A stretch of DNA of 64,000 bases from Acidobacteriaceae bacterium (GCA_025462735.1 JAOAPC010000024.1:372001-436000), one strand, 5' to 3'. Shown: positions 25,444 through 33,981, counted from the first letter of the stretch. Made by a program: numbers and translations. The notes: a model not told the origin generated them from the sequence alone.

Positions 25444-26796
25444 TTAACCCATCTTCATACCGGCCAGCTTGCGCATCATGTTGCCTTTGCCCATCTGCTT
25501 GAACATTTTTCGCATTTGCGCGTATTGGCGGAGAAGATTATTCACTTCCTGCACCGTTCTTCCGGAACCGCGGGCGATGCGTTTGCGCCGGCTGCCGTTG
25601 ATTACGTCGTGGTGGGTGCGCTCGTAAGCCGTCATCGAGTTGATGATCGCTTCCACGTGGTTGATCTGGTTCTCATCAATTTTGTCGGCATGTTTTTGCA
25701 ATCCGGCAAAGGGGCCGATGCTGGGCAGCATGCCCATTAGGCTTTGGATCGACCCCATCTTTCGCACCTGCCGCAACTGATCGCGAAAATCCTCCAAGGA
25801 AAAGCCATCGCCGGAGAGCGCGCGGGCGGCGATGTCCTGGGCCTTTTTCTTGTCGACTGTCTGCTCGGCACGCTCTATGAGCGAAAGAATGTCGCCCATG
25901 CCAAGAATGCGCGACACGATGCGGTCAGGGTGAAACGGCTCCAGCGCATCATACTTTTCACCGACACCGATGAACTTGATCGGCGCTCCCGTCACCTGCC
26001 GGATGGAAAGCGCAGCGCCACCTCGCGCATCGCCGTCCATTTTTGTGAGCACCACGCCGGTGAGCGTCAGCTTTTTATGAAATTCGTTGGCAGAGCGGAC
26101 GGCGTCCTGGCCGGTCATTGCGTCGGCAACGAACAAAATCTCCGACGGATTGAGCAGCCGCTTGAGTGACTGCATCTCTTCCATGAGCTGGTCGTCAATA
26201 TGCAGGCGGCCAGCGGTATCAACAATCAGCACATCGCAGCCGGAGTTGATCGCCTCGCGCCGGGCTTCCTTGGCGAGTCGTTCTACGGTGGCAGTGTTCC
26301 CTTCGGTAACCTGGCCTTCGTAAATTTGCGCTTTGATTGCCTGCGCGACAACTTTCAACTGCTCGCGCGCCGCGGGACGATAGACGTCCACCGAAACCAG
26401 CAACGGACGATGGCCGCCATTTTTGAACCAGTGCGCCAGCTTGCCCGAAGTTGTGGTTTTGCCGGAACCTTGCAAGCCGGCCATGAGCACGACCGTCGGC
26501 GGCTGCGACGCGAACTTCACCCGCGCCGTGTCTTTGCCCAGAATCTCAATCAATTCGTCGCGGACAATCTTGATGACCTGCTCGCCCGGCGAGAGCGCAG
26601 TCGCGACCTGCTGGCCTACAGCCTTGGCCTGCACCTGGTCGATGAACTGCTTTACAACTTTGAAATTGACGTCGGCCTCAAGCAGCGCAAGACGCAGCTC
26701 ACGCAGCGTCTCCTGCATGTTCTCTTCATTGAGGACAGCCTGCCCGCGCAGCGATTTGAATGTCCGTTGAAGCCGTTCCTGAAGGTTCTCAAACAT
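25444..26796 (-). CDS. ffh: Signal recognition particle GTPase Ffh
   Basis: 450 residues, full length. N domain (1-90), then the G domain with P-loop G-L-Q-G-S-G-K-T-T (107-115), D-T-A-G-R-L-H-I-D, T-K-M-D-G-D-A-R-G-G-A-A-L-S and G-V-G-E-K-Y-D-A-L-E-P-F. The Met-rich M domain ends with R-K-M-F-K-Q-M-G-K-G-N-M-M-R-K-L-A-G-M-K-M-G, which binds signal peptides and 4.5S RNA. Ffh targets membrane proteins to FtsY/SecYEG during translation. No SRP RNA was found nearby, and rpsP lies 32 kb away rather than next to it. Confidence 0.98.
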   Translation of the reverse strand: MFENLQERLQRTFKSLRGQAVLNEENMQETLRELRLALLEADVNFKVVKQFIDQVQAKAVGQQVATALSPGEQVIKIVRDELIEILGKDTARVKFASQPPTVVLMAGLQGSGKTTTSGKLAHWFKNGGHRPLLVSVDVYRPAAREQLKVVAQAIKAQIYEGQVTEGNTATVERLAKEARREAINSGCDVLIVDTAGRLHIDDQLMEEMQSLKRLLNPSEILFVADAMTGQDAVRSANEFHKKLTLTGVVLTKMDGDARGGAALSIRQVTGAPIKFIGVGEKYDALEPFHPDRIVSRILGMGDILSLIERAEQTVDKKKAQDIAARALSGDGFSLEDFRDQLRQVRKMGSIQSLMGMLPSIGPFAGLQKHADKIDENQINHVEAIINSMTAYERTHHDVINGSRRKRIARGSGRTVQEVNNLLRQYAQMRKMFKQMGKGNMMRKLAGMKMG

Positions 26797-26870
26797 AGAG
26801 TTGTTGAAATTTTATCAGCTTCCGCGAGTTCCACGGCTGGGAGTAAAATTGCGAGGCTCGCGAGATCCGC

Positions 26871-27473
26871 ATGCTTAAATTCACCTCGAAGTATGGGAAG
26901 TTTTGGAAGTGGTTTCAGGCGCATGAAGATGAGATTTTTCATTTTGATGCCAATCGTGAGAAGGTCTTCGATAAATTGGCGTCTCATCTGCACCGCGTGC
27001 ACGCCGACCTCACATTTGAATTCTCGAGTGTTTACCACGGCCGACGGGAGTTTATCGTGAGCGCCGGAGGCATTAGAAACGCCTTTTCCGAAGTGATGGC
27101 GCTGGTCCGGAGAGCTCCAGCACTTCCACGGTGGCAAATCATGGCTTTTCGTCAAAGAAAGGACATACCGAGAATCCAGTGTGGTGACAGATCAATCGAG
27201 CGAGATTCGGTTTTCGTCGACTACGTTTTGGTGGGAGATAAGATGGACCTCACAATCTTTATAGAAGGACTGGTGAACGGTTCGTCCAAGGACATCAATA
27301 GTCTGAAGACCGTCGGCTATTTACTTCTGGACGCCACGGTAGGCGAATACGATGTTGAAACCAAAATCGCAGGAATACAATTTGTGGACGCATTAGCATT
27401 TCCGGAAAGACGCCGAATTCCTTTGCGAGACTTACCGAATGTTGTTGACGGATTGCCGACAAGCATTCAGTGA
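26871..27473 (+). CDS. Hypothetical soluble protein (200 aa)
   Basis: No family name recognised with confidence. The N-terminus F-W-K-W-F-Q-A-H-E-D-E-I-F...F-D-K-L-A-S-H-L-H-R-V-H-A-D-L-T-F-E-F and the R-E-F-I-V-S-A-G-G core, then A-P-A-L-P-R-W-Q-I-M-A-F-R-Q, recall a small group of uncharacterised cytoplasmic proteins of similar length from soil bacteria. No signal peptide or membrane segment. It diverges from ffh with a 74-base gap. Confidence 0.72.
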   Translation: MLKFTSKYGKFWKWFQAHEDEIFHFDANREKVFDKLASHLHRVHADLTFEFSSVYHGRREFIVSAGGIRNAFSEVMALVRRAPALPRWQIMAFRQRKDIPRIQCGDRSIERDSVFVDYVLVGDKMDLTIFIEGLVNGSSKDINSLKTVGYLLLDATVGEYDVETKIAGIQFVDALAFPERRRIPLRDLPNVVDGLPTSIQ

Positions 27474-27519
27474 GCTTTGCCAGCGGTACCGTCCCTGCGG
27501 GACTCTTGTTCTACCGCAA

Positions 27520-27539
27520 CCCGGCACTGCCGTGCCGGG
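27520..27539 (+). terminator. Hairpin downstream of the hypothetical gene
   Basis: CCCGGCA pairs with TGCCGGG around a 6-base loop, followed by CTTTCCC rather than a clean T run, so it may be a weak terminator or a palindromic repeat. The 270 bases up to the F420 operon also contain other short palindromes (GCGGCCATTTATGGCCGC at 27656-27673; GAGCTTCAGCTC near 27700). Confidence 0.45.
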
Positions 27540-27744
27540 CTTTCCCGTTCCGTGCCTTCGGCACTGGGCAAATGCCGTGTGGCGCGGGCGCCCTCGCCTG
27601 CGCCGGTCTCTTCAGACCAAGGCAGGCTCGATAATGTTAAGACTACCGTGGAAGAGCGGCCATTTATGGCCGCGTTCAATTGAGGATCGCACGCGAGCGA
27701 GCTTCAGCTCGACAGGGGTTAGGGGGCAAACGGCGAGACACTCA

Positions 27745-28428
27745 TCACTTCTCGTACGCCTCCGCCGGCAACCCCGTTATTCTCAGGCCCGAGTGCCCCT
27801 TGTGCCGGATGTTGAGGCCGATGAGCACGGCCGTGATCTGCTCGACGATGCGGGCATTTTCCAGCTTGCCACCGTCCAGCGCGCGCACCCCGGGAATTTT
27901 GCGTGCGAGATCGCGAACGCGCTTTCCGGCTTCCTTGTCATCACTGCAAACGATCACGTCACAATCGACCGGACCGTCGAGTTGTAGCAAATCCGCCGCG
28001 AGATTGTGGAACGCCGCAACGACAGCCACACCCTCCGGCACAAGCTCCGCCGCTTGCTGCGCCGCCGAACCTTGCCACACGCCAAGAGTACGCGTTGGTT
28101 TCCCGCCGACGCTGGCCGCCAGAGGTACAGTTGTGTCCACAAGAATTTGCCCGGGACGCAGTGCCGGTTTGATGTGCTTTAACGTCTCAGCCTGCGCTTC
28201 AAAAGGGACGGTGAGTACGACGACCTCGGCGCCAGCGCAGGCAGCTTTGTTCTCCGCGCCGGATACGCGACTACTTTTTCCACCAATCTTTTCTGCTAAC
28301 TTCACGGCCGTGTCCGCGGCCCGTTGCGCATCGCGCGAACCGATGATGATGATTTCGCCAGCTCGGGCCCAGCGCAGCGCCAGGCCAGAACCTTCCGGTC
28401 CAGTTCCCCCAACGATGGCAATGGTCAC
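27745..28428 (-). CDS. npdG: NADPH-dependent F420 reductase
   Basis: 227 residues from GTG 28428, chosen because the start overlaps the cofH stop (GTGA) and the protein then begins with its Rossmann motif, V-T-I-A-I-V-G-G-T-G-P-E-G-S-G-L-A-L-R-W-A. Upstream codons belong to cofH in another frame. Next come I-I-I-G-S-R-D-A-Q-R-A, the NADPH-phosphate-binding S-R, then V-V-V-L-T-V-P-F and A-A-F-H-N-L-A-A, typical of F420-dependent NADP oxidoreductases. It transfers hydride between NADPH and F420, so it supplies reduced F420 or uses it to make NADPH. It is the last gene of the F420 operon, where it links cofactor synthesis to use. Confidence 0.9.
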   Translation of the reverse strand: MTIAIVGGTGPEGSGLALRWARAGEIIIIGSRDAQRAADTAVKLAEKIGGKSSRVSGAENKAACAGAEVVVLTVPFEAQAETLKHIKPALRPGQILVDTTVPLAASVGGKPTRTLGVWQGSAAQQAAELVPEGVAVVAAFHNLAADLLQLDGPVDCDVIVCSDDKEAGKRVRDLARKIPGVRALDGGKLENARIVEQITAVLIGLNIRHKGHSGLRITGLPAEAYEK

Positions 28429-29654
28429 GCGAACTCCGCTTCGAGCAGGGGCTCGGCGGGGAAACTCTCGAAAATTTCCTTGATTTGAATTCGCGAATAG
28501 ATAGTGTTTCGTTCCGCCGGAATTCGCCCGATTTGCCGAATCAGCGATTGAAATTCCTCTGGGCTGGTGTACTGGCCTGCGGTGGCGCCGGCTTCGCGCG
28601 AGATGTTTTCTTCCATCAAAGTCCCGCCGTAATCGTTCGCGCCGGCCTGCAAGCAAAGTTGCGAAAGTTTGCTGTTCAGCTTCACCCATGAAACCTGAAT
28701 GTTGTTGATGGATCCTGCCAGCATAAAGCGCGCGAGCGCATGGATCTTGAGGTGCTCAGCCAGGGTCGGCCCCGGGCGAGAGAGTCCCTGATGGTAGAGC
28801 AAGGTGTTGTTATGAATGAAACCGAGTGGCACAAATTCTGTGAAGCCGCCGGTTTCATTCTGAAGCTCGCGCAAGAGCAGCAACTGATTCACCCAGTGCT
28901 CCGGCGTCTCCACGTGCCCGTACATTAATGTTGAGGTAGTGCGAATGCCGCAGGTGTGGGCTGTGCCTATGACCTCTTTCCACTGCGCCGTCGACAGCTT
29001 GTTGCGCGAGAGCACGTGGCGGACCTCATCATCCAGAATCTCAGCTGCGGTTCCCGGCAATGTCCCCAATCCGTTGTCCCGCAACATGCAAAGATAATCG
29101 CGCAGGTTCATTCCCGTGAGCTCGACGCCGTACACGATCTCCATCGGCGAGAAAGCGTGAATGTGCATGCCCGGAACGGCTGCTTTCACCGCCCGCAGAA
29201 TGTCGCGATAGTAAAGAGCCGGCAGCCCGCGCGGAAGGCCACCCTGAATGCAGACTTCCGTCGCACCGATCTCCCAGGCCTGAATCGCTTTCTCTGCGAC
29301 TTGCTGCGGATCGAGGAAATAAGTGTCGGATTCGCGGGGGCCGCGGCTGAAGGCACAAAACTTGCAACCCACGAAGCAGATATTCGTGAAATTGATATTG
29401 CGATTGACTACATAGGTGACGATATTGCCCGCAAGATCGTTGCGAAGCAGATCAGCGGCAACCAGCAGCCCGAGAAGGTCGTCTCCGTCGGCATTGGCGA
29501 GAAGCAAACATTCATCGCGCGTGAGTGCGGAGCCATCTGCCAATTCAAGCATCCGCTCGACTGCACGCCGGATACCAGACTGCATCCGCGGAGCTATGTC
29601 CAGCCAATCTAGTTGAGGGAAGTTCTCGAGTTCGGCGTTTGTGCAGGTCCGCAT
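28425..29654 (-). CDS. cofH: FO synthase subunit 2 (5-amino-6-ribitylaminouracil:tyrosine 4-hydroxyphenyltransferase)
   Basis: 409 residues. Radical SAM enzyme with the cluster motif N-I-C-F-V-G-C-K-F-C-A-F (C93-x3-C97-x2-C100). E-V-C-I-Q-G-G-L-P, F-S-P-M-E-I-V-Y-G, L-G-T-L-P-G-T-A-A-E-I-L and the end N-D-Y-G-G-T-L-M-E-E-N-I-S distinguish it as CofH rather than CofG or MqnC/MqnE. It joins tyrosine-derived 4-hydroxybenzyl to the flavin precursor; CofG then closes the deazaflavin ring of Fo. Its GTGA overlap with npdG and the 22-base gap from cofE place it in the operon. Confidence 0.93.
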   Translation of the reverse strand: MRTCTNAELENFPQLDWLDIAPRMQSGIRRAVERMLELADGSALTRDECLLLANADGDDLLGLLVAADLLRNDLAGNIVTYVVNRNINFTNICFVGCKFCAFSRGPRESDTYFLDPQQVAEKAIQAWEIGATEVCIQGGLPRGLPALYYRDILRAVKAAVPGMHIHAFSPMEIVYGVELTGMNLRDYLCMLRDNGLGTLPGTAAEILDDEVRHVLSRNKLSTAQWKEVIGTAHTCGIRTTSTLMYGHVETPEHWVNQLLLLRELQNETGGFTEFVPLGFIHNNTLLYHQGLSRPGPTLAEHLKIHALARFMLAGSINNIQVSWVKLNSKLSQLCLQAGANDYGGTLMEENISREAGATAGQYTSPEEFQSLIRQIGRIPAERNTIYSRIQIKEIFESFPAEPLLEAEFA

Positions 29655-29676
29655 GCGGCCTTCTTTCTTTTTAGGC

Positions 29677-30438
29677 TCACCGGAACAGATCGTTCTTTGC
29701 CGGCCGGATCAGCTCACGCGCACTTCCGAGCCCGCTCTGAAATGCGAGGCCGCGCACGATGCAAACCGGCGTACGGTTAAGCTTGCCGCAGACCAGGCCC
29801 GCCGCGCAAGCAACTTCGTCCGCGACCGCCTCGACGGTGGCGTGAAGCGCATATCCATGCGGGTCGCGCCCGCCTACATAGTTTGTTAGCGGCTTCATCC
29901 CAGCAACTCCGATTGCAACTTCGGTCAGGCCTTCGCGCCAGGGACGTCCGAAGGAATCGGAGATGATGACGGCGATCTTCGACCCAAACAGCCGGTTGAG
30001 CCGCGACCTAAGATTTGCGGCAGCACCGTCCGGATTTTTTGGTAGCAGCACCGCGCTCTTGCCGCCGTCAACATTCGACACATCTACTCCGCTGTTTGCA
30101 CACACCAAGCCATGCCGCGTCTCTGTGATCAGGACGCCTTTTTTTTTGCGAACAATCCGTCTGCTTTCCGATAGCGCCAGCTCGATTACCTGAGCGTCGG
30201 ATCCGCTCCGGCGCGACCATGATTTCGCCGCGGCGGACGGCTTAACGCTGCTGAGTCGCACCACCTGGCCTTCCGCTTTGGAAACGATCTTGTGCTTCAC
30301 CACCAAAACGTCACCAGTTTGCAATTTAAGCTTCTGATGCTTCAGCGCAGCGGCAAGTTTCTCCGCAAGATCGTCGCCGGGCAGGATCTCACCCTCGAAC
30401 GAGACCGGGATCACGCGAATCTCGCAGCTCGGATCCAT
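29677..30438 (-). CDS. cofE: Coenzyme F420-0:L-glutamate ligase
   Basis: 253 residues. Motifs: I-R-V-I-P-V-x-F-x-G-E-I-L-P-G-D-D-L, D-V-L-V-V-K-H-K-I-V-S-K-A-E-G, R-H-G-L-V-C-A-N-S-G-V-D-x-S-N-V, I-I-S-D-S-F-G-R-P-W-R-E-G, and G-V-A-G-M. It adds glutamate residues to F420-0 using GTP and a divalent metal. It is the single-domain CofE form and lacks the C-terminal nitroreductase-like domain of actinobacterial FbiB. The ATG overlaps the cofC stop (TGATG). Confidence 0.95.
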   Translation of the reverse strand: MDPSCEIRVIPVSFEGEILPGDDLAEKLAAALKHQKLKLQTGDVLVVKHKIVSKAEGQVVRLSSVKPSAAAKSWSRRSGSDAQVIELALSESRRIVRKKKGVLITETRHGLVCANSGVDVSNVDGGKSAVLLPKNPDGAAANLRSRLNRLFGSKIAVIISDSFGRPWREGLTEVAIGVAGMKPLTNYVGGRDPHGYALHATVEAVADEVACAAGLVCGKLNRTPVCIVRGLAFQSGLGSARELIRPAKNDLFR

Positions 30439-31187
30439 CAGGATTTCGCCGCGAGAAAGCCGCTGGCTTTTTTCGGAGCCTCGGAAGCTTTCAAAGTATT
30501 GGAGGCTTTCAGACCCTCGGAAGCTTTGAGACTATCGGAAGCGGGCGAGGCACTCAGTGCTTCGCCGAATCCAAACTTACGCGCCAGAAGCTGTGATCGT
30601 TTTTCTCCAGGGGCTTGTGCGAGCTCACGCAGGTCCTCCGGAGTATCTATATCTAGAGCGATTCTAGGCAGAGAGAGCACGACGCAAGACTTGTCGGTGC
30701 CAATTGCCGCTGCAAGGTGCGGCATGAAGCTGTCATTGCCAAAGCGCAGCGGAAATAGCGCCGCCGGCCTTCGTAGTACCCCGTTTGTGCCCCGCTTGTC
30801 TTCCGAAGGAACAAGCACAGATCCCGTCTCCGGACTGCTGTCGTAAATTGCGCGAATGTCGGAAGGTTCAATCAGAGGAATATCGCCAGGAATAACCAGT
30901 GTGCTCTCGACTCCCCGGGAATCGCATACACGCATCGCCATTTCGATTGCGTCTGTTTCGCTTAAGTTCGATTCATCCCGAATGATCTCGAATCCATATT
31001 GGTGCGCAAGCTCTATCGCAAAAGGATCGCTAGTCGCTAGCGACACTCCATCCCCGGCATACGCCGCAAGCGCCTCCACCACGTCCCACAGCATCGCCTG
31101 CGCGAGTTCAGTTCGCGCCTGCTGCGCCAGCACCGACGCCAGGCGCTGCTTGGCATTCGCGAGATTTTTAACGGGAAGAAGGATCAC
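30438..31187 (-). CDS. cofC: 2-phospho-L-lactate (or phosphoenolpyruvate/3-phosphoglycerate) guanylyltransferase
   Basis: 249 residues. The N-terminal 205 residues form the nucleotidyltransferase: I-L-L-P-V-K-N-L-A-N-A-K-Q-R-L-A, F-E-I-I-R-D-E-S-N-L-S-E-T-D-A-I, L-V-I-P-G-D-I-P-L-I, G-T-N-G-V-L-R-R-P and F-G-N-D-S-F. It activates a three-carbon phospho-acid with GTP for CofD; which acid it uses cannot be told from sequence. After the enzyme core is a tail of S-(E/D/N)-x-L-K-A hexapeptide repeats, unusual for CofC. It overlaps cofD by ATGA. Confidence 0.9.
   Translation of the reverse strand: MILLPVKNLANAKQRLASVLAQQARTELAQAMLWDVVEALAAYAGDGVSLATSDPFAIELAHQYGFEIIRDESNLSETDAIEMAMRVCDSRGVESTLVIPGDIPLIEPSDIRAIYDSSPETGSVLVPSEDKRGTNGVLRRPAALFPLRFGNDSFMPHLAAAIGTDKSCVVLSLPRIALDIDTPEDLRELAQAPGEKRSQLLARKFGFGEALSASPASDSLKASEGLKASNTLKASEAPKKASGFLAAKS
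30481..30542 (-). repeat. 18-bp tandem repeat inside the 3' end of cofC
   Basis: Three and a half units of an 18-base repeat (plus strand form TCGGAAGCTTTCAAAGTA, with variation) encode S-D-S-L-K-A / S-E-G-L-K-A / S-N-T-L-K-A / S-E-A-P-K-K at the C-terminus of CofC. The block lies outside the catalytic domain and within the last 110 bases of the gene. Confidence 0.85.
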
Positions 31188-32143
31188 TGGTTCCCCATCG
31201 CCGACTCGGCCAGAATTTCAGGGCAGGCAAGTGTCAGGGCCGCGCGCGCGATTCGCGTCTTGTCGTCCGAACTGCGCATCAGAATATTCGTGCAGTGTAC
31301 CTGAAGGCCACCGCTGCTCAGTGACTGCGCGCTTGCAGAATCGGAATCGTCGGCTATCAATACGTCGAGAAAATCTCTGTAAGCCTCCGCAATGCCAGCA
31401 ATCGAGACTTGCAATCCCTGCGCGATCATGAGATTCGCCGCCGGCCCGGAAACAGCAGCGTTGCCGATGATCGGGCTGACCGCGACCACCTTCGCTTGAG
31501 TCGTTTCTAAAGCTCCGCAAATTCCTGGGACTGCGAGAATCGGGCCAATGCTGGTTACGGGATTGCTGGGCGCAATCAGCACAGCCTGCGCGGAGGCGAT
31601 AGCCTCCAGCACTTCCGGTGCAGGCTCAGCTTCGGAGGCGCCTGCGAAGCGCACGGAGTTAACTGGATCCTGGTACCAGCGTTTCACAAAATATTCCTCA
31701 AAGCTGAGATCGCCGGCGGGCGTGTCGATCCTGGTCTCGACTCGCATCTCGCTCATGGGCAGAATGCGCGACCGGACGCCCAATTTCTCTGCGATATAAG
31801 ACGTCGCGTCTGAGAGCGTTTGCCCTTTCGACAGCAATTTCGTCCGGAGCAGATGCGTAGCCAGATCTCGATCGCCAACGCTGAACCACGCAGGTTCGCC
31901 CAAATCCTTCATTGCTTGCAGGCAATGAAAGGTATCTCCGCGAACTCCCCATCCGCGCTCGCTACTCAAGATGTCGGCAAGGACATAAGTAATGGAGTCT
32001 ACGTCAGGAGAAACATATAAGCCCCACCATTCATGATCGTCGCCAGTGTTCACGATAACCGTGAGTTCTTCAGGCGGAACCAGGCGGCGGAGGCCGTCCA
32101 CAAACTTAGCGCCACCTGTGCCGCCGGTAAGGACGACGATCAT
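31184..32143 (-). CDS. cofD: 2-phospho-L-lactate transferase (Fo to F420-0)
   Basis: 319 residues. CofD hallmarks: V-L-T-G-G-T-G-G-A-K-F-V-D-G-L, I-V-N-T-G-D-D-H-E-W-W-G-L-Y-V-S-P-D-V-D-S, W-F-x-V-G-D-R-D-L-A-T-H-L-L-R, and A-P-S-N-P-V-T-S-I-G-P-I-L. It transfers the phospho-acid from the GDP-activated intermediate made by CofC to Fo, giving F420-0 (or its dehydro form). Start and stop overlap cofG and cofC by ATGA, so translation is probably coupled. Confidence 0.96.
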   Translation of the reverse strand: MIVVLTGGTGGAKFVDGLRRLVPPEELTVIVNTGDDHEWWGLYVSPDVDSITYVLADILSSERGWGVRGDTFHCLQAMKDLGEPAWFSVGDRDLATHLLRTKLLSKGQTLSDATSYIAEKLGVRSRILPMSEMRVETRIDTPAGDLSFEEYFVKRWYQDPVNSVRFAGASEAEPAPEVLEAIASAQAVLIAPSNPVTSIGPILAVPGICGALETTQAKVVAVSPIIGNAAVSGPAANLMIAQGLQVSIAGIAEAYRDFLDVLIADDSDSASAQSLSSGGLQVHCTNILMRSSDDKTRIARAALTLACPEILAESAMGNQ

Positions 32144-33342
32144 GCCACCCTTCGTGCATAGCGCTCAGCGTCGGAAACCTGCATTAGCTTTTGTGACAGA
32201 AGGCCTGGCTTCAATGCCACACGTTCCATGAACTCTGGATAAACCGGCAGGCGCTGCCGTAATTCGAAACCTTTTGCTCGTGTTCGTCGCTCGAGATCAT
32301 CAACATGAGGCCAGGGCCGTTCAGGATTAATGAAATCCGGAGTGAGGGGAGAAACTCCGCCCCAGTCGTTGATGCCAGCATCCAGCAGTTGCTCATAATC
32401 CGGATCGGAGAGATTCGGCGGAGCCTGGAGATTCACCTCGGGCATGAGTAAACGCGCGACCGCAATCGTTCTCAGCATCTCGCCGCGACTTGGCTCAGGC
32501 CAGTTCCGCATAGGAATTCCAGGTTTAACCCGGAAATTCTGGATGATCACTTCTTGTATATGAGCGTAGCGGCGATGTAGATCGTGGATTGCGATCAGCG
32601 CATCCACGCGGTCTTCCGGCGATTCGCCAATGCCGATCAATATCCCCGTCGTAAACGGTACGCCTCGTTTGCCGGCCTCTTCGATTGTGCGCAAGCGTTT
32701 GGTGGGAAGTTTGTCTGGGGCGTTGTCGTGAGCCGCCCCTGCGGCGAGAAGCGCGGGGTTTATGGTCTCCAGCATAAGGCCCATGCTCGGCGATACCGCC
32801 GAAAGCCGCGCGATCCACTCGGCACTCATCAGCCCGGGATTCGGATGTGGCAACAAGCTGGTCTCGCGAAGCACCAGCTCACACATAGCCTCCAGATAAT
32901 GCAGCGTAGAGCGGAACCCACGTTTGCGCAATGTATCGCGCATCTCGGGAAAAATAAGTTCCGGCTTATCACCCAAAGAAAAAAGAGCTTCTGTGCATCC
33001 AAGTTTTTCGCTCGCACGAGCCACGTGCAGAACTTCGTCAGGTGTCATGGTATGCGCGCCCGGCTGTCCGGGGTCACGCCGGAATGTGCAGTAGCCACAG
33101 TAGTCGCGGCAAAGATTGGTCAGCGGAATAAAGACTTTGCGGGAGTGAGTGATCACGCCGGGCTTAAAGCGATCACGTGCTGCGCGAGCGTTCGCGAGTA
33201 GCTCTGGCAATTCGTCGTCAGATGCGCGAATCCAGCGGCAAGCCTCTTCGCGCGCAAGCGAAGACACCGAAGGCAGCTCAGTTGCGACCGCACTTCGGTC
33301 CGAAAAAACCGAGGAACCATCGCTTTGAGCTTGCCGGAGCAT
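32140..33342 (-). CDS. cofG: FO synthase subunit 1 (7,8-didemethyl-8-hydroxy-5-deazariboflavin synthase)
   Basis: 400 residues. Radical SAM site C78-R-D-Y-C82-G-Y-C85 in I-P-L-T-N-L-C; then A-L-F-S-L-G-D-K-P-E, H-P-N-P-G-L-M, and S-P-L-T-P-D-F-I-N-P-E-R-P-W-P near the end, all typical of CofG. It is the first gene of the operon cofG-cofD-cofC-cofE-cofH-npdG; most junctions overlap. Only about 140 bases separate it from a divergent flavin-reductase gene, so the promoters may share control. The first 35 residues before E-E-A-C-R-W are low in conservation, and a later start is possible. Confidence 0.95.
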   Translation of the reverse strand: MLRQAQSDGSSVFSDRSAVATELPSVSSLAREEACRWIRASDDELPELLANARAARDRFKPGVITHSRKVFIPLTNLCRDYCGYCTFRRDPGQPGAHTMTPDEVLHVARASEKLGCTEALFSLGDKPELIFPEMRDTLRKRGFRSTLHYLEAMCELVLRETSLLPHPNPGLMSAEWIARLSAVSPSMGLMLETINPALLAAGAAHDNAPDKLPTKRLRTIEEAGKRGVPFTTGILIGIGESPEDRVDALIAIHDLHRRYAHIQEVIIQNFRVKPGIPMRNWPEPSRGEMLRTIAVARLLMPEVNLQAPPNLSDPDYEQLLDAGINDWGGVSPLTPDFINPERPWPHVDDLERRTRAKGFELRQRLPVYPEFMERVALKPGLLSQKLMQVSDAERYARRVA

Positions 33343-33480
33343 TGAGATTCCGCCTTCCGCAAATCGCCAAAGAGCATCCTGATGCGAAGCCGAAGGATGG
33401 AACAGCCAACATCAAGAATCATAACGGAAGCGGCACCACGCCGGAAATCCAGTGTTCGTGGTACAAATCTGATTCGAGCC

Positions 33481-33978
33481 ATGAGTGCTACTCAGGAAGA
33501 GTTCCGTCGTGCGATGGGCTGCTTCGCAACCGGAGTCACGGTAATTACCGTTGACGACGAAGGCAAAGTGGAAGGAATGACTGCCAATGCCTTCACTTCG
33601 GTTTCGCTGTATCCGCTTCTGGTACTAGTTTGCGTCAGTCAAAAGGCCCGCACTCACGCGCACATTCACGCGCGCAAGCGGTTTGGCGTCAATGTGCTGT
33701 CAGAACATCAGCGAAGGATTTCAGAGTACTATGCGCTGGTCGATCACGATCCCGCCCGCGCTGAGCAGGAAGCGGGAGCAAGATTCGACCGGACAAAACA
33801 TGGCACACCCGTCTTATATGGCGCGCTTGCATACCTGGAATGCCGGTTGCAAAGCACGCAAGACGCGGGTGACCATACGATCTTCATCGCAGAAGTCGAA
33901 GACGTTGTTGCGCACGAAGGCAGACCTCTTCTTTATTTTCAATCTGCGTATCACGCCATCGGGCCCGAGCTGAAATAG
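33481..33978 (+). CDS. Flavin reductase-domain (FMN-binding split-barrel) protein
   Basis: 165 residues from ATG 33481; no clear ribosome binding site, and the frame is open further upstream. The Flavin_Reduct fold is visible in F-R-R-A-M-G-C-F-A-T-G-V-T-V-I-T-V, G-M-T-A-N-A-F-T-S-V-S-L-Y-P-L-L-V-L-V-C-V, F-G-V-N-V-L-S-E-H-Q, G-A-L-A-Y-L-E-C-R-L and G-D-H-T-I-F-I-A-E-V-E-D-V. Such proteins reduce free flavin with NAD(P)H or serve as the reductase of two-component monooxygenases. Divergent placement from cofG makes a role in deazaflavin metabolism possible, but that is inference only. Confidence 0.88.
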   Translation: MSATQEEFRRAMGCFATGVTVITVDDEGKVEGMTANAFTSVSLYPLLVLVCVSQKARTHAHIHARKRFGVNVLSEHQRRISEYYALVDHDPARAEQEAGARFDRTKHGTPVLYGALAYLECRLQSTQDAGDHTIFIAEVEDVVAHEGRPLLYFQSAYHAIGPELK

Positions 33979-33981
33979 TCT

